A stretch of 64,000 nt of DNA from Candidatus Dormiibacterota bacterium (GCA_035635555.1 DASQAT010000018.1:24632-88631); one strand, 5' to 3'. Shown: positions 36,721 to 49,840, numbered from the stretch's first letter. Numbers and translations: made by a program. The notes: a model not told the origin generated them from the letters alone.

Positions 36721-37767
36721 CTAGAACTCGAGCCCGGGATCGGCGTTGACCGCGAGGTCGGCGATCTCGCCGCGCAGCAGGAGCCGCCTGCCGACCTCGG
36801 CGATCATGGCGGCGTTATCGGAGGCGAGCGACGGGCTGACGGCGTAGCTCTCGAGCCCCGCCTTCCGGGCCTCCTCCGCGACGCGGGACCTCAGGAGAGA
36901 ATTGCACGCCACACCCCCCGACAGGCCGATCGAAAGCGCCCTCTCGCGGATCGCGACCGTCATCACGCGCTTCACCATGAACTCCACCACCGCGGACTGG
37001 AACGAGGCCAGCAGATCGCGCGTCTCCTGGTCCGGCTCGCCGGCTGGAAAGGGGCGGTCGAGCCCGCGGGCCCGGGCGTGGCGCAGCACCGCGGTCTTGA
37101 AGCCGCTGAACGAGAAATCGAGGCTGCCGTCGCTCATCTTCGGGGGGGACAGCGGGACCGACAGGCGGTCTCCCGTTTTGGCCAGGCGATCGACGACCGG
37201 TCCGCCCGGGTAGCCGAGACCGACGAGCTTGGCGACCTTGTCGAACGCCTCACCCGAGGCGTCATCGCGGGTGCGCGCCAGGCGCACGACGCTCTCCTCG
37301 TCGACGGACAGGTACAGCGCCGTGTGTCCTCCCGAGGCGATGAGGCTGATTGCGGGGAAGGGCGCTTCCGGATGCTCCAGCCAGACCGAGCGCAGGTGCC
37401 CCTCGAGGTGGTTGACCGCCAGCAGCGGAAGGCGACGCACGTAGGCGATCCCCTTGGCCGCCTGCAGGCCGACCAGGAGCGACCCGACCAGACCGGGGCC
37501 GCGGGTGACCGCCACGGCGTCGAGGTCGTCCAGGGAGAGCCCCGCGCGCCGGAGCGCAAGGTCGATGACCGCGTCGATCCGCTCGAGGTGGTGGCGCGAG
37601 GCCAGCTCCGGGACGACGCCTCCGTACTCGCGATGGATGTCGGCCTGCGAGGCGATGACGTTCGACAGGATGACGCGTCCCCGCAGGACCGCCGCCGCGG
37701 TCTCGTCGCAGGAGGTCTCGATTCCGAGGATCAGGGGGTTCGCGACGGACGTCACGCCGGCCGTCAC
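36721..37767 (-). CDS. tsaD: tRNA N6-adenosine threonylcarbamoyltransferase
   Basis: 348 residues from a GTG (37765-37767) overlapping the mtnA TGA as GTGA. ASKHA-fold features: GIETSCDET at the N-terminus, the metal-binding HLEGH in [19 protein letters not shown], and GLSGGVACN near the C-terminus. With TsaB/TsaE it transfers the threonylcarbamoyl group to A37 of ANN-decoding tRNAs. Essential in most bacteria. Co-translated with mtnA and followed by lepA. Confidence 0.96.
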   Translation of the reverse strand: MTAGVTSVANPLILGIETSCDETAAAVLRGRVILSNVIASQADIHREYGGVVPELASRHHLERIDAVIDLALRRAGLSLDDLDAVAVTRGPGLVGSLLVGLQAAKGIAYVRRLPLLAVNHLEGHLRSVWLEHPEAPFPAISLIASGGHTALYLSVDEESVVRLARTRDDASGEAFDKVAKLVGLGYPGGPVVDRLAKTGDRLSVPLSPPKMSDGSLDFSFSGFKTAVLRHARARGLDRPFPAGEPDQETRDLLASFQSAVVEFMVKRVMTVAIRERALSIGLSGGVACNSLLRSRVAEEARKAGLESYAVSPSLASDNAAMIAEVGRRLLLRGEIADLAVNADPGLEF

Positions 37768-38843
37768 CGCCCGGCCGGGCGGAGGGAGGGCGCCCCGGAC
37801 GTCGCGGCGGACCCGCAGATCGCCAGGAGACCCGGCTCGTAGGGCGGGCGCACGACACCCCGCTCGGTGATGATGGCGGCGATCAGTCGATGAGGCGTGA
37901 CGTCGAAGGCCGGATGGATCACCGGCACCCCTTCCGGGACAATACGCCGGCCGGCGATGTGCTCGACCTCGTGCGCCGCCCGCTCTTCGATCGGGATATC
38001 GGCCCCCGTGGCCGCCCCCGCGTCGATGGTCGTGGTCGGGGCCGCGACGTAGAACGGCACGCCGTGCGCCTGGGCCAGAACCGCCACCTGGTACGTTCCG
38101 ATCTTGTTGGCCGTGTCGCCATTCCGCGCGATGCGGTCGGCGCCGACCAGGCAGAGATCGATCTCCGTCTTCTGGAACAGGTGCCCCGCCATCCCGTCGG
38201 TCAGAACGGTGACCGGGATGCCGTCGCGGTGCAGCTCCCAGGCCGTGAGGCGCGCGCCCTGCAGGAACGGCCGCGTCTCGTCGGCATAGACCGCCACCTT
38301 CTTGCCGGACTCGACGGCCGACCGGACGACTCCAAGCGCCGTGCCGTAGCCGGCCGTCGCCAGAGCGCCGGCGTTGCAATGGGTCAGAACGCGGCACACA
38401 TCCGGCAGGAGAGTCGCTCCGTGCCGGCCCATGGCGCGGTTCGCCTCGATGTCCTCACGCCGGATCGCGATCGCTTCCTCCCGCAGGACGGCGGCGAGGC
38501 GCGGGAAAGGATCGGCGACGTGCTCCATGAAACGGCGCCGCATCCTGTCGACCGCCCAGAACAGGTTCACCGCCGTGGGCCGGGTCGATTCCAGGAGCCG
38601 CGCGACGATCTCGAACCGGGCGCGGCGGTCGTCCGCGGGCGCGTCGCCCGCCCTCCCGATGCCGAGCGCGATCCCCATCGCCGCGGCCACGCCGATGGCC
38701 GGCGCGCCGCGGATCACCATGTCCCGGATGGCCGCGGCCACCTCTTCGGCGGTCCGGAGCGTGAGATAGATCTCCTGCTCGGGGAGACGGCGCTGATCGA
38801 GCATGACGACGCCGTCGTCCGTCCACTCGATGGTGCTGAACAT
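37764..38843 (-). CDS. mtnA: S-methyl-5-thioribose-1-phosphate isomerase
   Basis: 359 residues, typical length. Family motifs include [30 protein letters not shown] (catalytic Cys region), [18 protein letters not shown] and [19 protein letters not shown] (catalytic Asp in GAD). It converts methylthioribose-1-phosphate to methylthioribulose-1-phosphate in methionine salvage. GAGGT lies a few nt before the ATG. Leads the minus-strand run mtnA-tsaD-lepA-lepB and is divergent from giant subtilase 2. Confidence 0.95.
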   Translation of the reverse strand: MFSTIEWTDDGVVMLDQRRLPEQEIYLTLRTAEEVAAAIRDMVIRGAPAIGVAAAMGIALGIGRAGDAPADDRRARFEIVARLLESTRPTAVNLFWAVDRMRRRFMEHVADPFPRLAAVLREEAIAIRREDIEANRAMGRHGATLLPDVCRVLTHCNAGALATAGYGTALGVVRSAVESGKKVAVYADETRPFLQGARLTAWELHRDGIPVTVLTDGMAGHLFQKTEIDLCLVGADRIARNGDTANKIGTYQVAVLAQAHGVPFYVAAPTTTIDAGAATGADIPIEERAAHEVEHIAGRRIVPEGVPVIHPAFDVTPHRLIAAIITERGVVRPPYEPGLLAICGSAATSGAPSLRPAGR

Positions 38844-39000
38844 AGGGACCTCATGTTACTGGAAACGCCCACCGGGGCGCAATTGACGCCGAATCGGCCA
38901 ATATTCAGCGCGGACAATGGCAGACTCGCCGCAACAGGCATGCAGGGGCATGCCGGTCGCCAAGGGGTCGGGATACGTTGAGTCGGCCGTTCAAAACTCG

Positions 39001-39029
39001 TTGACAGGACAGCAACTTGAACGTATCTC
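39001..39029 (+). promoter_or_regulatory. Predicted promoter of giant subtilase 2
   Basis: A perfect TTGACA (39001-39006), a 17-nt spacer and TATCTC (39024-39029). It has the same -35, spacing and TATC start of the -10 as the promoter of paralog 1. Upstream, GGCATG/CATGCC (38937-38954) is a short inverted repeat. Confidence 0.5.
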
Positions 39030-39134
39030 AACGCGAAAAGGTGCAATTCTGGACGAGTGTCTTATGACGCCCGAACGCAGCCTCTCATGCCCGGTCCGGG
39101 ACGGGTGGGGGAGTGTCTTCATCTGGAGGGTCTG

Positions 39135-42100
39135 ATGCGCAGGCTCGTTAGCCTGAGGTCGCTGTTGCTCGCAGCCTATGCCGCCTTCGTCCTGGCGGCC
39201 GCTTTCATCTTCGGGATCGAAGCGAACCTCGCCGGTCGCAACTCCGCCCCGGGGGTCGGGGCCCCTGGAGTGAAGCAGAAAGGCGGCGGCTTCGAGGAAC
39301 GGTTCAGCCCGTCGAGCTCGTACGATTTCTGGCAGCGCACGACCCTGCCCACCCTGCAGGGAAGAGTCCCGGGGCTGTCCCCCTTGGGCGACCGGTTCAA
39401 GACACTCGACGTCCCCGGCAATCGGCGCGGCCTCGTCCTGACCCCTCTCGGGTTCTTCAATCTCAAGGACGCGCGGTCCTTCGACAGCCTGCCGCGCGGT
39501 CTGCAGCGCGCCGCGACGCACCGGCGCGCAGGGCGCGGCGGGCTGGCCCCGGGCGCGAACATCATCCAGGTCTCCGAGCAGGCCGTGCGGGATCTCGGAG
39601 TGGATGCGATCGGCCGCGCGCTGGGCGAGTCGGGCCGCGTCTTCGCCTCGCTGCCCGAGCGCGCGTTCCTGGTCCGCTCGCGCGACGCGGCGGCGCTCGA
39701 TCGCCTGGCGGATCTGCCGTTCGTCGAGGCGATGGCGCCGTACCATCCCGCCCTCAAGATTGACCGCAACCTCGGGCGCACGCCGATGATCCAGGCGAGC
39801 CGGGCGCGCTCCACGACGCTCGAGCTGATGGTGAGCGCCTGGCCGGGAGCCGTGACCGACGAGACCGAGCAGATGCGCCGCGCCGTCGAGAGCCTGGTGG
39901 GCAAGCAGGCCGTGAGCGACTACTCCGGCGACGGCAGGGTGTTGCGCGTCGAGGCCGACGCTCAGAAGATCGCCGCCATCGCCGCCCTCGACCCCGTCGG
40001 CACGATTCAGGAGGTCCCCGAGCTGATGCTCGCCAACTCCGAGGCACCCAGCCTCACGATGACCGGCAGCGTGGAAGATACCCTGGGCGCGAGGCCGTAC
40101 TCGGACATCGGGCTGGACGGCGGCGGGGTCGGCGCGTTCCTCTGCACGAACAACCCTGCCCTGGTCTGCACCATCGACGCCAACTGCAGCGCAGGGGGGC
40201 TCTGCCGATTGCAGCGCCTGAACAACGGCACGGCGCCGGTTCCGCCGCAAATCGTCGCGGTCACCGACAACGGGCTGAGCCTCGACTCGGCGCAGTTCTC
40301 ACAGACGGCCACCCAGGTGACCGACCTGACCCACCCGATCGGCCCGGCGCATCGCAAGGTGCAGGCCATTCAGCCCATCGCCGACAACGGCGACACCTGC
40401 GACGGCGTCCTGTTCGGGAGCGGCACGCACGGGAACGTGGTGTCGGGCGCCATCGGCGGCTTTCCCTCCGAGGTCGGCGCCTTCGCGAACAAGTCGATCC
40501 TGAACGGCCGCCCCATCATCACCGGCATCAACATGGACGGGATCGCCCGCGGCGCGCGCATCCTCATGCAGGACTCGGCGGGTCCGTTGCGCTGTCTGTA
40601 CAACGAGCTCATCGAGCTGGGCGGCAACGTCACTCCCGGCAATCTGGAGACCCGCCTCGAGCAGGCGCGTGACGGCGGCAACAATGTCCACCTGCACGTC
40701 ATGCCGTTCGGGGCTCCCATCAACTTCGACAGCATCCTGTTCAATCCCTCGAACGGCACTTATCCCGCCGAGTCGAGCCAGATCGACACCTTCCTGGTGA
40801 ACAACCGGGATTACATGGTCTTCGTGCCGGTCGGCAATCAGGGGGCGGCCCCCTCCCAGGTCAGCCGCCGCCTCTATCCCGACCTGTTCGACGGCACGAA
40901 CGCGGACAACGATCCGAACGTCCCCGTCGGTCTCGAGATCTCGCCGCCGGCTACGGCCAAGAACATCGTCTCAGTCGGCAGCCATCGCTACGACATGCAG
41001 ACCTTCTCGGGCACGCGCAACCTCGAGGAGGAGGGATCGGCCTGGTCGTCGCGCGGGCCGGCGACGCCGCTGTCCCTGCGGACGGCGCCGATCGTGATGG
41101 CCGCAGGCGAAGACTTCAGCGGGTTGTTCAACGCCCCCGGGACGGTCGGCGTGGCGGTGTTCCGCAGCCGCGACAACGACAACATCAACCCGGTCGAGGC
41201 GCAGCTCGACGAGAACAACCTGGGGACCTCGTACGCCTCCGCCTACGCGACCGGCGCCGGTGCGGTCGTGCGCGACTACTTCGCCCAGGGCTTCTACCCG
41301 ACCGGCAGCCGGAAGACGGGCGACCGGATGGCGAATCTCTCGGGGTCCCTGGTGAAGGCTGCCCTGGTCGCCAGCGCCAACTTCCTGGAAGGGATCGGCG
41401 TCACCGATTATCCGACTACCAACGACAAGCTGGTCGGCCAGTCGCGCGCGGTCAACCTCACGGTGTCGGGCGTCGGCGTCATCGGCAACCAGGAGCAGGG
41501 GTACGGCCGCATCCAGCTCTCGAGCGTCCTGCCGATCCCGAACTGGCCGCCGTCGAAGGCGATCGGGCTGCCGAATACGCCGGAGTATCCGGCCTCCGGC
41601 GTGCTGATCTTCGACGATATGGGGACCGGTGAGCCCCCGATCAACAACTTGACGAACACCACCGCCACGCATCTCTTCACCGTCAACGCGCCGAGCACGA
41701 CCGGTCTGCCCGGCGGCGGCCGTGCCGTCTCGATCGGCAGCCTGCGCGTGGCTCTCGCCTGGCCCGACCCGCCGGACGTGGCGGATGGCGCCGGCACGCT
41801 GGTGAACGATCTCGATCTCGAGCTGGAGTCTCCGGGACGTGACAACTGCCTGTTCGCCGGCGACATCGCGCCCGGGGGCGCAGTCTGCGGTGCGAACAGC
41901 GCCAACGACAACGTCCTGTACGACGGCAACGTCTACCAGACCGGCGGCGGCCCGCGCGTCGGTCAGTGGTCCCTGGGCCGCACCCCCCTCGATGCCGATC
42001 CGGGGGACATCCGCAATCCGGTCGAGGCGATCCACCTGTCCGCCGTGCGCGTCAACACGGTGGGACAGCCGGCCGAGTCGCAGATTCCGATCGGGACCTG

Positions 42101-45100
42101 GCGCGTCCGCGTGAAGCACGGCGCCGGGGGCGCCACGGCGGGACAGATCACCGCGATCAACGGTCCGAATGAGGACACGAACGGCAACTTCCGGCTGGAC
42201 GCCGGTGAGGACCTGGACCACGACGGTCTCCTGGACGCGGGGGGGCAGCCGTACGCGCTGGTCATCGCCGGTCCGGTCCTGGGGACCGGCACGCAGAGCT
42301 GGGCCGGGACGTCCCACACCTTCCTGGCCAGCCAGATCGATCTCGACAAGGGAACCTACGGCTGCGCCGACGACGTCGAGGTCCAGGTGTTCGACCCCGA
42401 CGGCACGACCGCGAGCGTCGCCTCGGCCACGACCCTGACGGTGCAGGACACGCTCGGGAACATCCTCGATACCGAGCGCGGCTTCGCGTTCACCGAGACT
42501 CCGACCGGCAGCCACGGGTTCCGCTCGATGAAGGTCCCCGTTCGGCTGGTGTCGCCGAACGCGGTGGCGAACAACGGTCTCCTGGAGGCCGACACCGGCC
42601 GGTTCATCGTCGTCGACTACGCGGACCCTGGCCAACCGGCCGGCCAGGCGCGCGCGACGGTGCGCTGCGATCCCGATCTGTTCCTGAGTCCGCTCGCGAT
42701 CCGCGACCAGACCGACCAACCGGCCCTGATCACGGGCGGCTGCGACCACGACCAGTTCCCGGACGCGGACGAGATCCTCGGGTACACCATCGCCCTTTTG
42801 AACTCGAACCGCGGGGACGACTACTCGGAGGTGACCGCCACACTGACCCCCTCGGGGACGGGGGCGGCGGCGATCAAGGTCCTCGACTCCCCCAAGGGAA
42901 TCGGCCGCCTTCCCGGCGGGCAGACGACGGCCATCGGTTTCTCCTTGAAGGTCGACGGCGCGGTGCTCAACGCGCTGCCGGTGGCCAGCCGCAAGGTGAC
43001 GCTGACCCTGCAGCTCGATTCGAGCAACCGCTCGAAGATCATCGGCCGTCAGACGTTCGCCTTCACCTACGCCATGAACTCCGACAAGGAGGTGCTGCAC
43101 TACTCGACCGATTATCCGGCCGGGAACCAGTTCGGCACCGGGCGCGAGGTGCGCGATCTGAACCGGAACCTCCAGATCGACCTCCCCGACGCGATCAATC
43201 CGTTCACCGGCATCCAGACGCCGGACGAGGACATCACCTTCTCCTCGCTGTTCACGAGCGACGGCGGCGTGGTGCGCAACACGCTGGGAGAGGACCTGAA
43301 CAACAACGGGACGCTGGACCCGAGCACCGAGAACGACGTGATCCCGAACGGCATGCTGGACAGGGGGATCCTGTTCGCGCCGAGCGGCCAGGACACGCGC
43401 GACAAGGTCCCCTTCGCGCTCGACCTGAACGACGGCGGCTTCTTCACGACGCGGCACCCGGTCAGCATTCCCGGCAACCTTCCGGGCGGGTCGATCTGGG
43501 AGTACCAGCAGAGCGGTCTGTGCGGGTTCCAGACGGCGATCGGGGACAACAACCCCGCCCCTCTGTTCCAGAACTTCGGCGCGGGGATCTGGCACACCGG
43601 GGACGGCGATCCGACCACGCCGGACGCCACGGCCACCGGATGCGACAACTACGCCATGCCGCACGATCTCGCGACACCGCCGCAGGCCGAGAGGATCCTG
43701 GACATCCTGGAGTCGCCGATCATCGCCCAGGTGCACCAGCTCCCCGACGCTCGAGGGTTCCCCTACACCGTGGAGTTCCAGCGTCTGGCGATGAACGTCA
43801 ACATCCAGACCCCGGATGCCTATGCGGGCGGGTTCATCAACCTCGACAGCAACCTGGAGAACGACGACCGGAACTGCCTCCTCTGTCAGACCGTCTTCTA
43901 CCAGCGTTTCGGGGGGGTGTATTACAACGTCGCCCACTGGGCGACCTACAACTACGGCATCGATCCGTATTACTACGACGTCGATCCTCAGCGGACGTTC
44001 GGAGCGCTCGTGGATCCGGACAGCTCTCTCGCCAACAGCCGCACGATCACGGGGGACGAAACCGGATTCTCCGGGTTCACCGCCAACACCAATCCGGACA
44101 GCACGACCCCGATGCCCCCCGCGGCGCCCGATTTCCTGCCCTACCCGCGCGCCATCGACCCGCTGCCGTTGTCGTACCAGGCCGACCACCGCCCGGCCGA
44201 CCGGCGCCCCGCGGGGCCGGTGCGCAACTTCGACTGGTCGCTGATCAATTACCAGGAGGGCCTGACCTACGCGGAGACCGGCCCCGGAGCGTTCGAGGCC
44301 GGCGGCTTCTTCAACCCCGGCCCGGCCGGCACCCGCTGGCAGTTCGAGATCGGCTTCTTCGTCATCGAGAGCAACGCCGGGACGACCGACTACGGGCTGG
44401 CGGTCGACGATCCCGTCCTGGAGTGGGACGAGGTCCACCCGCTCGACGAGAGCCAGTTCGCGCCCCCCCACACGCCCGCGTGCCAGCGCTTCGGACAGGC
44501 TGGCGAGGCGGCCGGCCAGCAGTGCGCGACGATCGTCGTGGACCGGACCGTGCTGTACCAGTGCGACGAGGCGATCGAGGTGACGGTCAACGATCCCAAG
44601 AGACCCCTCGACCAATTCGTCAGCGTGCAGGCCGCGACCGAGAGCGACTCGACCCAGATCACGACGGGGGTCGACAAGGTCAGCGTGCCGATCAAGAGCT
44701 TCCAGCTTCCCGCGGTGGCGCCCGGGCTCTTCCGCGGCACGATCACCGTGTCGGCCCAGTTCAACAATCCCGGGACGATCTTCCTGACCCCGTCCACGGA
44801 TCAGAACCTGACCGTCTACTACAGCGACCCGCTGTGCGACGCCGACGCCGACGGCCAGCTGGCGGAGAGGACCTTCGAAAACGTGGACGGCGACGGCATC
44901 GCGGCGCCCCCTGTCGGCACCGACAACTGCCCTCAGGTGTACAACCCCGGCCAGGAGAACGGCGCCTGCGTCGGCGGCGCGACCCCCGGCAAGCCCTGCT
45001 CGTCCTCCACGGTGTGCGGCACCGGCACCTGCGTGGGGGACGCGGACGGCTTCGGCACCCTGTGCGACAACTGCCCGACGGCGACCAACCCGACCCAGAT

Positions 45101-48092
45101 CGACAGCGACGGCGACGGCGTGGGGGACGACTGCGACCTGGACGACGTCGACTTCGACGGTATCGCGAACCAGCTCGACAACTGCCCCGACGTGTACAAC
45201 CCGTTCCAGGTGCCCGGCCAGGGCTCGACCACCCGCGGGGACGCCTGCAACTCCTCGAGCGACCGGGACGGCGACGGCATCCAGGACAGGAACGACAACT
45301 GCGTGCGCGTGCCCAACCTGACTCAGACCAACACCGACAACGACGCGCTCGGGGACGCGTGCGACGGGGACTGCCAGGGGGCGCTGAAGACCACACTGGC
45401 CTCGGGGAACTGCAGCCGATCCAACTCCATCATCTGCACCGCCGACACGGGGGCGGGCGGTTGTCCGATCACGGGAACGTGCAGCAACATCGCGAGGGTC
45501 TGCACCCAGAGCAGCCAATGTCCCACCGGAGGCACCTGCCTCAACATCTCGCAGGAGGTGTGCGTCAAGTTCGAGGTCACCAACGCGGGCTTCTGCTCCA
45601 CCGTCAACGATGACGAGGACGTGGACAAGGTGCCCGACTCCGTCGATGACTGCCCCAACACCTACAACCCGGCGGTGCTCGCCAACACGAACCGCCAGAG
45701 GGACACGGATTCGGACGGTCTGGGCGACGAGTGCGATCCGGTCGGCACGTGGGACGACGACAACAACGGCGTGCCGGACGACATGCTGAGCTACAACGTG
45801 GTGGTCGCCTGCCGCGCCGTGCCCCTCGCCAAGATCCTCGTCATGTCGACGCAGGTCGGCGACGTGGACGGCGACCATGACGGGTTCGCGGACAGCGGCG
45901 AGAAGGTGCGGATCTACATGTCGGTCAAGAACGCCGGAACGTTCGACCTGACCAACGTGAGCCTGAATCTCAACAGCTCCGATCCCGACGTGGCGTGCAT
46001 CACGCGGCCGACGATCTTCCGGGCGCTGTTCCGGGCGGGGGAGACGCTGAGCCTCGGCTCGATCGGGGCCGACCGGATCGCCGGGACCGCCGACGACACG
46101 GGCGACTACTACGAGGTGGTCACGAAGCAGACGATGCAGAGCACGAGCGCCGCGAATCCGGCGACGCTCGACATGACCCTGACCCTGACATCGGCGGAAG
46201 TCCTCGGGACGACGGCCCGGGTGCCGGTGCTCATCCTGGCCGACCTCGACCTGCCACCCGCGGCGAACCCCGTCAAGATCCCGGGTCCGGACGGGTTGAT
46301 GGGGACCAGCGACGATGGTCTGTATTCCGAAGACTTCGACACGGACCGCGACAGCGATGGCGTCGTGACCATCGCCGACCAGCCGCGTGGGACCCCCGGG
46401 GTCCTGAACGACACTCTGGGCAACACCGTGCGCACGACGCAGGGCGGTCTCGGCGGCCTCGCCGGCATCGGCTGCGGCGGATTCAACGTGCCGCCGGCGG
46501 ATCCCGGCTGCATCATCGATCCCGACAACGAGATGGACTGGCACATCCATTGTCCGGTGGGAGCCTGCCCGAACGCCACAGGCCACATCACCCCGGCGGA
46601 CGGCGCCCTGGCCCACAGCGGCACCAACTCGCTGCACTGGGGTTACCATACCGACACGTCGAACCGGCTCAACGGTGACACCGTCAAGTTCAGGCAGCTG
46701 GCCGCCTTCGTGACGGAGCCGATGATCCTCACCCCCCTCCCCGGCTGCTGCACCGAGGTCTTTCCGGCCTCGGGCGATTTCCGCCCCGATCTGCAGCTGT
46801 CGTTCTTCCATATCGCCAGCATGATCAGCAACGATTCCGGGGTCAACGCGCCGCCGGGCACGGCGTTCGACTACGGCGACGTGCAGATCCACGTCGATCA
46901 GGGAGGGACCTCCGGCTGGGGGACCTGGGACAAGCTGGCGCCGTTCGAGAACGTCTATGACCACGTGCCGCAGATCTGGAGCGATTTCGGCACGTCCACG
47001 ACCTACTGCCAGCTGACCCCGACCGATACGGGCACGGCCCCGCCCGCCCCGCGCGGCGTCCACGAGACGATGTGCTGGAACCAGGGCGTCTGGTCGAACT
47101 GCGGCTGGCAGTGGGACCAGACGACGACCAAGGAGTGCGATGGACCCGGTCAGACCGGGAACACCGGCTCGGGGAACTGGGTCCAGACAAAGTTCGACCT
47201 GGGCCGGTACCTGGGTCAGAGGGTCCAGATCCGCTGGATCGCCCAGTCCTGGGAGTTCAACCCCACGGGCCAGTCGTACGAGCAGGAAGCCGGTTCCTGG
47301 GACAACCAGCTCGACGACGACGGGTGGTGGGTGGACGACATCAAGATCACCGGCCTCATCCAGACCCAGATCAGCCTGCTCGTGGACAACCGTCCGCCTC
47401 AGTCCGGAGCCTGCCCCGCGACCTGCAGCCAGGCTGTCGGAGATCACGGCACCACCGCGGTGCTCGTGGTCCGCGACGCCAACGCCGACGGGGTCATCGA
47501 GCGCGGGGAGAAGCTGACGCTCGACGCCTCCGCCTCCTCGTTGCCGGGCGGTTGCGTGGGCGGAGTCGCGCAGTACCGCTTCGCGCGGGACGGCAAGGTC
47601 GTGCAGGACTGGACGACCAACAACGCCTTTATCGACGCGCCGGTTGTGGACGCGAACTACCAGCTGTTCGTGCGCTGCAGCGCCGACTTCCAGTGCACCG
47701 GCACCACGGGGGCCTCGTCACTCGCCCGGGTCTACACCGGTGACGGAGCGGACCTGGCGCTCGGCCTGACGCACCTTCCGGCCGGCTCCGCCACTCTCAC
47801 CTGGCAGGCGCGGCCGCAGCCGTCGTCGGTGAACGGCTACGACCTCTTCCGAGGTCTCCTGACCGGAAACGTGTCCGACACGACGCTCGCGACCCTCACC
47901 TGTCTGCGCCCGGACCTGCCGCAGCAGGCGGTCGGCAGCAGCGTCCTGGCCACCGACACCGCGACCCCGGGGCTCGGGCAGTCCTTCTACTACCTCGTGG
48001 GGCACAGCGCCAACGCCGCCGGCGGGAGGGACGCCCTCGGCCGCAAGAGCGACAACACCATCCTCGTGTCGACGGTGAGCTGCCCGCCGTAG
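39135..48092 (+). CDS. Giant secreted subtilisin-like (S8) protease with TSP type-3 repeats, paralog 2
   Basis: 2985 residues from the ATG at 39135 (GGAGGG 4 nt upstream). It has the same architecture as paralog 1: signal peptide (~1-35), propeptide-like region with [10 protein letters not shown], a shorter Cys cluster, and an S8 domain with Asp378 (VTDNG), His432 (THGNVVSG), oxyanion Asn568 (PVGNQG) and Ser699 (GTSYASA). All four key residues are intact. The usual Pro after GTSxA is missing in both paralogs. [13 protein letters not shown] follows, then long beta-rich regions, TSP type-3 repeats (~1898-2218) and the FN3-like C-terminal module (FYYLVGHSA). It is predicted to be an extracellular protease. 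Divergent from mtnA. No sorting signal was recognised at the C-terminus. Confidence 0.92.
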   Translation: MRRLVSLRSLLLAAYAAFVLAAAFIFGIEANLAGRNSAPGVGAPGVKQKGGGFEERFSPSSSYDFWQRTTLPTLQGRVPGLSPLGDRFKTLDVPGNRRGLVLTPLGFFNLKDARSFDSLPRGLQRAATHRRAGRGGLAPGANIIQVSEQAVRDLGVDAIGRALGESGRVFASLPERAFLVRSRDAAALDRLADLPFVEAMAPYHPALKIDRNLGRTPMIQASRARSTTLELMVSAWPGAVTDETEQMRRAVESLVGKQAVSDYSGDGRVLRVEADAQKIAAIAALDPVGTIQEVPELMLANSEAPSLTMTGSVEDTLGARPYSDIGLDGGGVGAFLCTNNPALVCTIDANCSAGGLCRLQRLNNGTAPVPPQIVAVTDNGLSLDSAQFSQTATQVTDLTHPIGPAHRKVQAIQPIADNGDTCDGVLFGSGTHGNVVSGAIGGFPSEVGAFANKSILNGRPIITGINMDGIARGARILMQDSAGPLRCLYNELIELGGNVTPGNLETRLEQARDGGNNVHLHVMPFGAPINFDSILFNPSNGTYPAESSQIDTFLVNNRDYMVFVPVGNQGAAPSQVSRRLYPDLFDGTNADNDPNVPVGLEISPPATAKNIVSVGSHRYDMQTFSGTRNLEEEGSAWSSRGPATPLSLRTAPIVMAAGEDFSGLFNAPGTVGVAVFRSRDNDNINPVEAQLDENNLGTSYASAYATGAGAVVRDYFAQGFYPTGSRKTGDRMANLSGSLVKAALVASANFLEGIGVTDYPTTNDKLVGQSRAVNLTVSGVGVIGNQEQGYGRIQLSSVLPIPNWPPSKAIGLPNTPEYPASGVLIFDDMGTGEPPINNLTNTTATHLFTVNAPSTTGLPGGGRAVSIGSLRVALAWPDPPDVADGAGTLVNDLDLELESPGRDNCLFAGDIAPGGAVCGANSANDNVLYDGNVYQTGGGPRVGQWSLGRTPLDADPGDIRNPVEAIHLSAVRVNTVGQPAESQIPIGTWRVRVKHGAGGATAGQITAINGPNEDTNGNFRLDAGEDLDHDGLLDAGGQPYALVIAGPVLGTGTQSWAGTSHTFLASQIDLDKGTYGCADDVEVQVFDPDGTTASVASATTLTVQDTLGNILDTERGFAFTETPTGSHGFRSMKVPVRLVSPNAVANNGLLEADTGRFIVVDYADPGQPAGQARATVRCDPDLFLSPLAIRDQTDQPALITGGCDHDQFPDADEILGYTIALLNSNRGDDYSEVTATLTPSGTGAAAIKVLDSPKGIGRLPGGQTTAIGFSLKVDGAVLNALPVASRKVTLTLQLDSSNRSKIIGRQTFAFTYAMNSDKEVLHYSTDYPAGNQFGTGREVRDLNRNLQIDLPDAINPFTGIQTPDEDITFSSLFTSDGGVVRNTLGEDLNNNGTLDPSTENDVIPNGMLDRGILFAPSGQDTRDKVPFALDLNDGGFFTTRHPVSIPGNLPGGSIWEYQQSGLCGFQTAIGDNNPAPLFQNFGAGIWHTGDGDPTTPDATATGCDNYAMPHDLATPPQAERILDILESPIIAQVHQLPDARGFPYTVEFQRLAMNVNIQTPDAYAGGFINLDSNLENDDRNCLLCQTVFYQRFGGVYYNVAHWATYNYGIDPYYYDVDPQRTFGALVDPDSSLANSRTITGDETGFSGFTANTNPDSTTPMPPAAPDFLPYPRAIDPLPLSYQADHRPADRRPAGPVRNFDWSLINYQEGLTYAETGPGAFEAGGFFNPGPAGTRWQFEIGFFVIESNAGTTDYGLAVDDPVLEWDEVHPLDESQFAPPHTPACQRFGQAGEAAGQQCATIVVDRTVLYQCDEAIEVTVNDPKRPLDQFVSVQAATESDSTQITTGVDKVSVPIKSFQLPAVAPGLFRGTITVSAQFNNPGTIFLTPSTDQNLTVYYSDPLCDADADGQLAERTFENVDGDGIAAPPVGTDNCPQVYNPGQENGACVGGATPGKPCSSSTVCGTGTCVGDADGFGTLCDNCPTATNPTQIDSDGDGVGDDCDLDDVDFDGIANQLDNCPDVYNPFQVPGQGSTTRGDACNSSSDRDGDGIQDRNDNCVRVPNLTQTNTDNDALGDACDGDCQGALKTTLASGNCSRSNSIICTADTGAGGCPITGTCSNIARVCTQSSQCPTGGTCLNISQEVCVKFEVTNAGFCSTVNDDEDVDKVPDSVDDCPNTYNPAVLANTNRQRDTDSDGLGDECDPVGTWDDDNNGVPDDMLSYNVVVACRAVPLAKILVMSTQVGDVDGDHDGFADSGEKVRIYMSVKNAGTFDLTNVSLNLNSSDPDVACITRPTIFRALFRAGETLSLGSIGADRIAGTADDTGDYYEVVTKQTMQSTSAANPATLDMTLTLTSAEVLGTTARVPVLILADLDLPPAANPVKIPGPDGLMGTSDDGLYSEDFDTDRDSDGVVTIADQPRGTPGVLNDTLGNTVRTTQGGLGGLAGIGCGGFNVPPADPGCIIDPDNEMDWHIHCPVGACPNATGHITPADGALAHSGTNSLHWGYHTDTSNRLNGDTVKFRQLAAFVTEPMILTPLPGCCTEVFPASGDFRPDLQLSFFHIASMISNDSGVNAPPGTAFDYGDVQIHVDQGGTSGWGTWDKLAPFENVYDHVPQIWSDFGTSTTYCQLTPTDTGTAPPAPRGVHETMCWNQGVWSNCGWQWDQTTTKECDGPGQTGNTGSGNWVQTKFDLGRYLGQRVQIRWIAQSWEFNPTGQSYEQEAGSWDNQLDDDGWWVDDIKITGLIQTQISLLVDNRPPQSGACPATCSQAVGDHGTTAVLVVRDANADGVIERGEKLTLDASASSLPGGCVGGVAQYRFARDGKVVQDWTTNNAFIDAPVVDANYQLFVRCSADFQCTGTTGASSLARVYTGDGADLALGLTHLPAGSATLTWQARPQPSSVNGYDLFRGLLTGNVSDTTLATLTCLRPDLPQQAVGSSVLATDTATPGLGQSFYYLVGHSANAAGGRDALGRKSDNTILVSTVSCPP

Positions 48093-48136
48093 CGCGGACA
48101 CGCTCCTGGAACGGGCGGGCGTCTCCGCTTCTGTGG

Positions 48137-48142
48137 TAGCGT
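48137..48142 (+). promoter_or_regulatory. Possible -10 box of the mutase gene
   Basis: TAGCGT lies 6 nt before the GTG start codon and there is no ribosome-binding site. No good -35 is visible, so this is tentative. Confidence 0.25.
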
Positions 48143-48148
48143 TTCCGC

Positions 48149-49837
48149 GTGAGCGACCGCAAGGAACGCACCCTGCCCGGGCTCCTCGAGGAGTGGGCCG
48201 AAGGCCCGCTGCGCGAATCGCTCGCGCGCCTGCCGGAGCGCAGCCCGAAGTTCGAGACGGACAGCGGGATCCCGGTCGAACGGCTGTACACGCCGCTCGA
48301 TGTCGGGACGATCGACTACCCGGAGGACCTCGGGTTCCCGGGCGCCTACCCGTTCACCCGCGGCGTGCAGCCGACCCTGTACCGGAGCCGCTTCTGGACC
48401 ATGCGGCAGTACGCCGGCTTCGGCGACGCCGCCGGGACCAACAGGCGCCTGCGCTACCTCCTCGGCCAGGGGCAGACGGGTCTGTCGGTCGCCTTCGACC
48501 TTCCGACCCAGATGGGATACGACTCCGACCATGCGATGGCGCAGGGGGAGGTCGGGCGGGCCGGTGTCTCGATCGACACGATCGACGACATGCAGGACCT
48601 CCTGGCCGGGCTGCCGCTCGACCGCGTCTCCACCTCGATGACGATCAACGCCACCGCGGCGATCCTCCTGGCGCTCTATGTGGCGGTCGCCCGGAGGCAG
48701 AGCATCCCGCTCGGGGCGCTGTCGGGGACCGTGCAGAATGACGTCCTGAAGGAGTACATCGCGCGCGGCACCTATATCTTCCCGCCGCAGGCCTCCCTGC
48801 GCATCGCCACCGACCTGTTCGCCTACTGCCGGAACGAGCTGCCGCGCTGGAACGCGATCAGCATCAGCGGCTACCACATCCGCGAGGCCGGCTCGACGGC
48901 GGTGCAGGAGATCGCCTTCACCTTCGCGAACGGCATCGCCTATCTCGAGGCCGCGCGCGCCGCCGCGCTTCCGATCGAGGAGATCGCCGGGCAGGTCTCG
49001 TTCTTCTTCAACGCGCACAACAATTTCTTCGAGGAGATCGCCAAGTTCCGCGCGGCGCGCCGCGTCTGGGCCCGCATCATGACGCGGCGCTTCAAGGTGA
49101 ATGACCCGCGCGCGCTCCAGATGCGCTTCCACGCGCAGACAGGCGGTTCGACGCTCACGGCGCAGCAGCCGGAGAACAATGTCGTCCGCGTCGCCGTGCA
49201 GGCGCTGGCGGCGGTCCTGGGAGGGACGCAGAGCCTGCACACGAACGGCATGGACGAGGCGCTCGGCCTGCCCACGGAGAAGGCCGCGACCGTCGCCCTG
49301 CGCACGCAGCAGATCCTGGCGCACGAGAGCGGCGCCGCCGACACCGTCGATCCCCTGGGCGGCTCGTACTACCTCGAGACCCTGACCTCCGCCATCGAGG
49401 AGCGCGTGTGGGCGTATCTCCAGAAAATCGACGACCTGGGCGGAACGCTCCGCGCGATCGAGACCGGCTTCCAGCAGAAGGAAATCCAGGAGGCCGCCTT
49501 CCGGCACCAGCGCCAGGTCGACGGCGGCGCCCGCGTCATCGTCGGCGTCAACCGGTTCAAGGACGAGGCGGCGGAGCAGGGCGGCCCTCCGATCCCGATC
49601 CAGAAGATCGACCCCCGCCTGGAGCAGGAGCAGCGCGCGCGCCTCGCGGCGTTCAAGGGACGCCGCGACCCCCGGGCCGTCGAGACCGCGCTGGCGGCCG
49701 TGGGCGAGGCGGCCCGCTCGGGCTCCAACCTGCTGCCGCTCATCGTGCGGGCGGTCGAGGATCGAGCCACGCTGGGTGAGATCTCCGACGCTCTGCGGGG
49801 CGTCTTCGGGCTGTATCGCCCCGCCGCCGGGGTCTGA
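48149..49837 (+). CDS. Methylmalonyl-CoA mutase, catalytic (alpha) subunit
   Basis: 562 residues from a GTG start. The catalytic TIM-barrel domain is complete: [26 protein letters not shown] near the N-terminus, [13 protein letters not shown], the CoA-channel and substrate residues in [12 protein letters not shown] and [14 protein letters not shown], then [15 protein letters not shown]. The C-terminal cobalamin-binding domain (D-x-H-x-x-G) is absent, as in two-subunit mutases of archaea and many bacteria; the B12-binding subunit must be encoded elsewhere. It interconverts (R)-methylmalonyl-CoA and succinyl-CoA, linking branched-chain amino acid and propionate breakdown to the TCA cycle. The dpp genes follow after 3 nt. 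Confidence 0.93.
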   Translation: MSDRKERTLPGLLEEWAEGPLRESLARLPERSPKFETDSGIPVERLYTPLDVGTIDYPEDLGFPGAYPFTRGVQPTLYRSRFWTMRQYAGFGDAAGTNRRLRYLLGQGQTGLSVAFDLPTQMGYDSDHAMAQGEVGRAGVSIDTIDDMQDLLAGLPLDRVSTSMTINATAAILLALYVAVARRQSIPLGALSGTVQNDVLKEYIARGTYIFPPQASLRIATDLFAYCRNELPRWNAISISGYHIREAGSTAVQEIAFTFANGIAYLEAARAAALPIEEIAGQVSFFFNAHNNFFEEIAKFRAARRVWARIMTRRFKVNDPRALQMRFHAQTGGSTLTAQQPENNVVRVAVQALAAVLGGTQSLHTNGMDEALGLPTEKAATVALRTQQILAHESGAADTVDPLGGSYYLETLTSAIEERVWAYLQKIDDLGGTLRAIETGFQQKEIQEAAFRHQRQVDGGARVIVGVNRFKDEAAEQGGPPIPIQKIDPRLEQEQRARLAAFKGRRDPRAVETALAAVGEAARSGSNLLPLIVRAVEDRATLGEISDALRGVFGLYRPAAGV

Positions 49838-49840
49838 GCG

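Noticed and set aside
36721..38397. A 558-residue N-terminally extended TsaD
   Set aside because: The extension is the shadow frame of mtnA; the GTG at 37767 overlapping the mtnA stop gives a normal 348-residue TsaD.
40971..47447. A 2158-codon open frame antisense to giant subtilase 2
   Set aside because: Its translation is low-complexity, rich in Arg, Val, Asp and His, with no domains. It mirrors the codon bias of the real gene; long antisense frames are common in GC-rich DNA.
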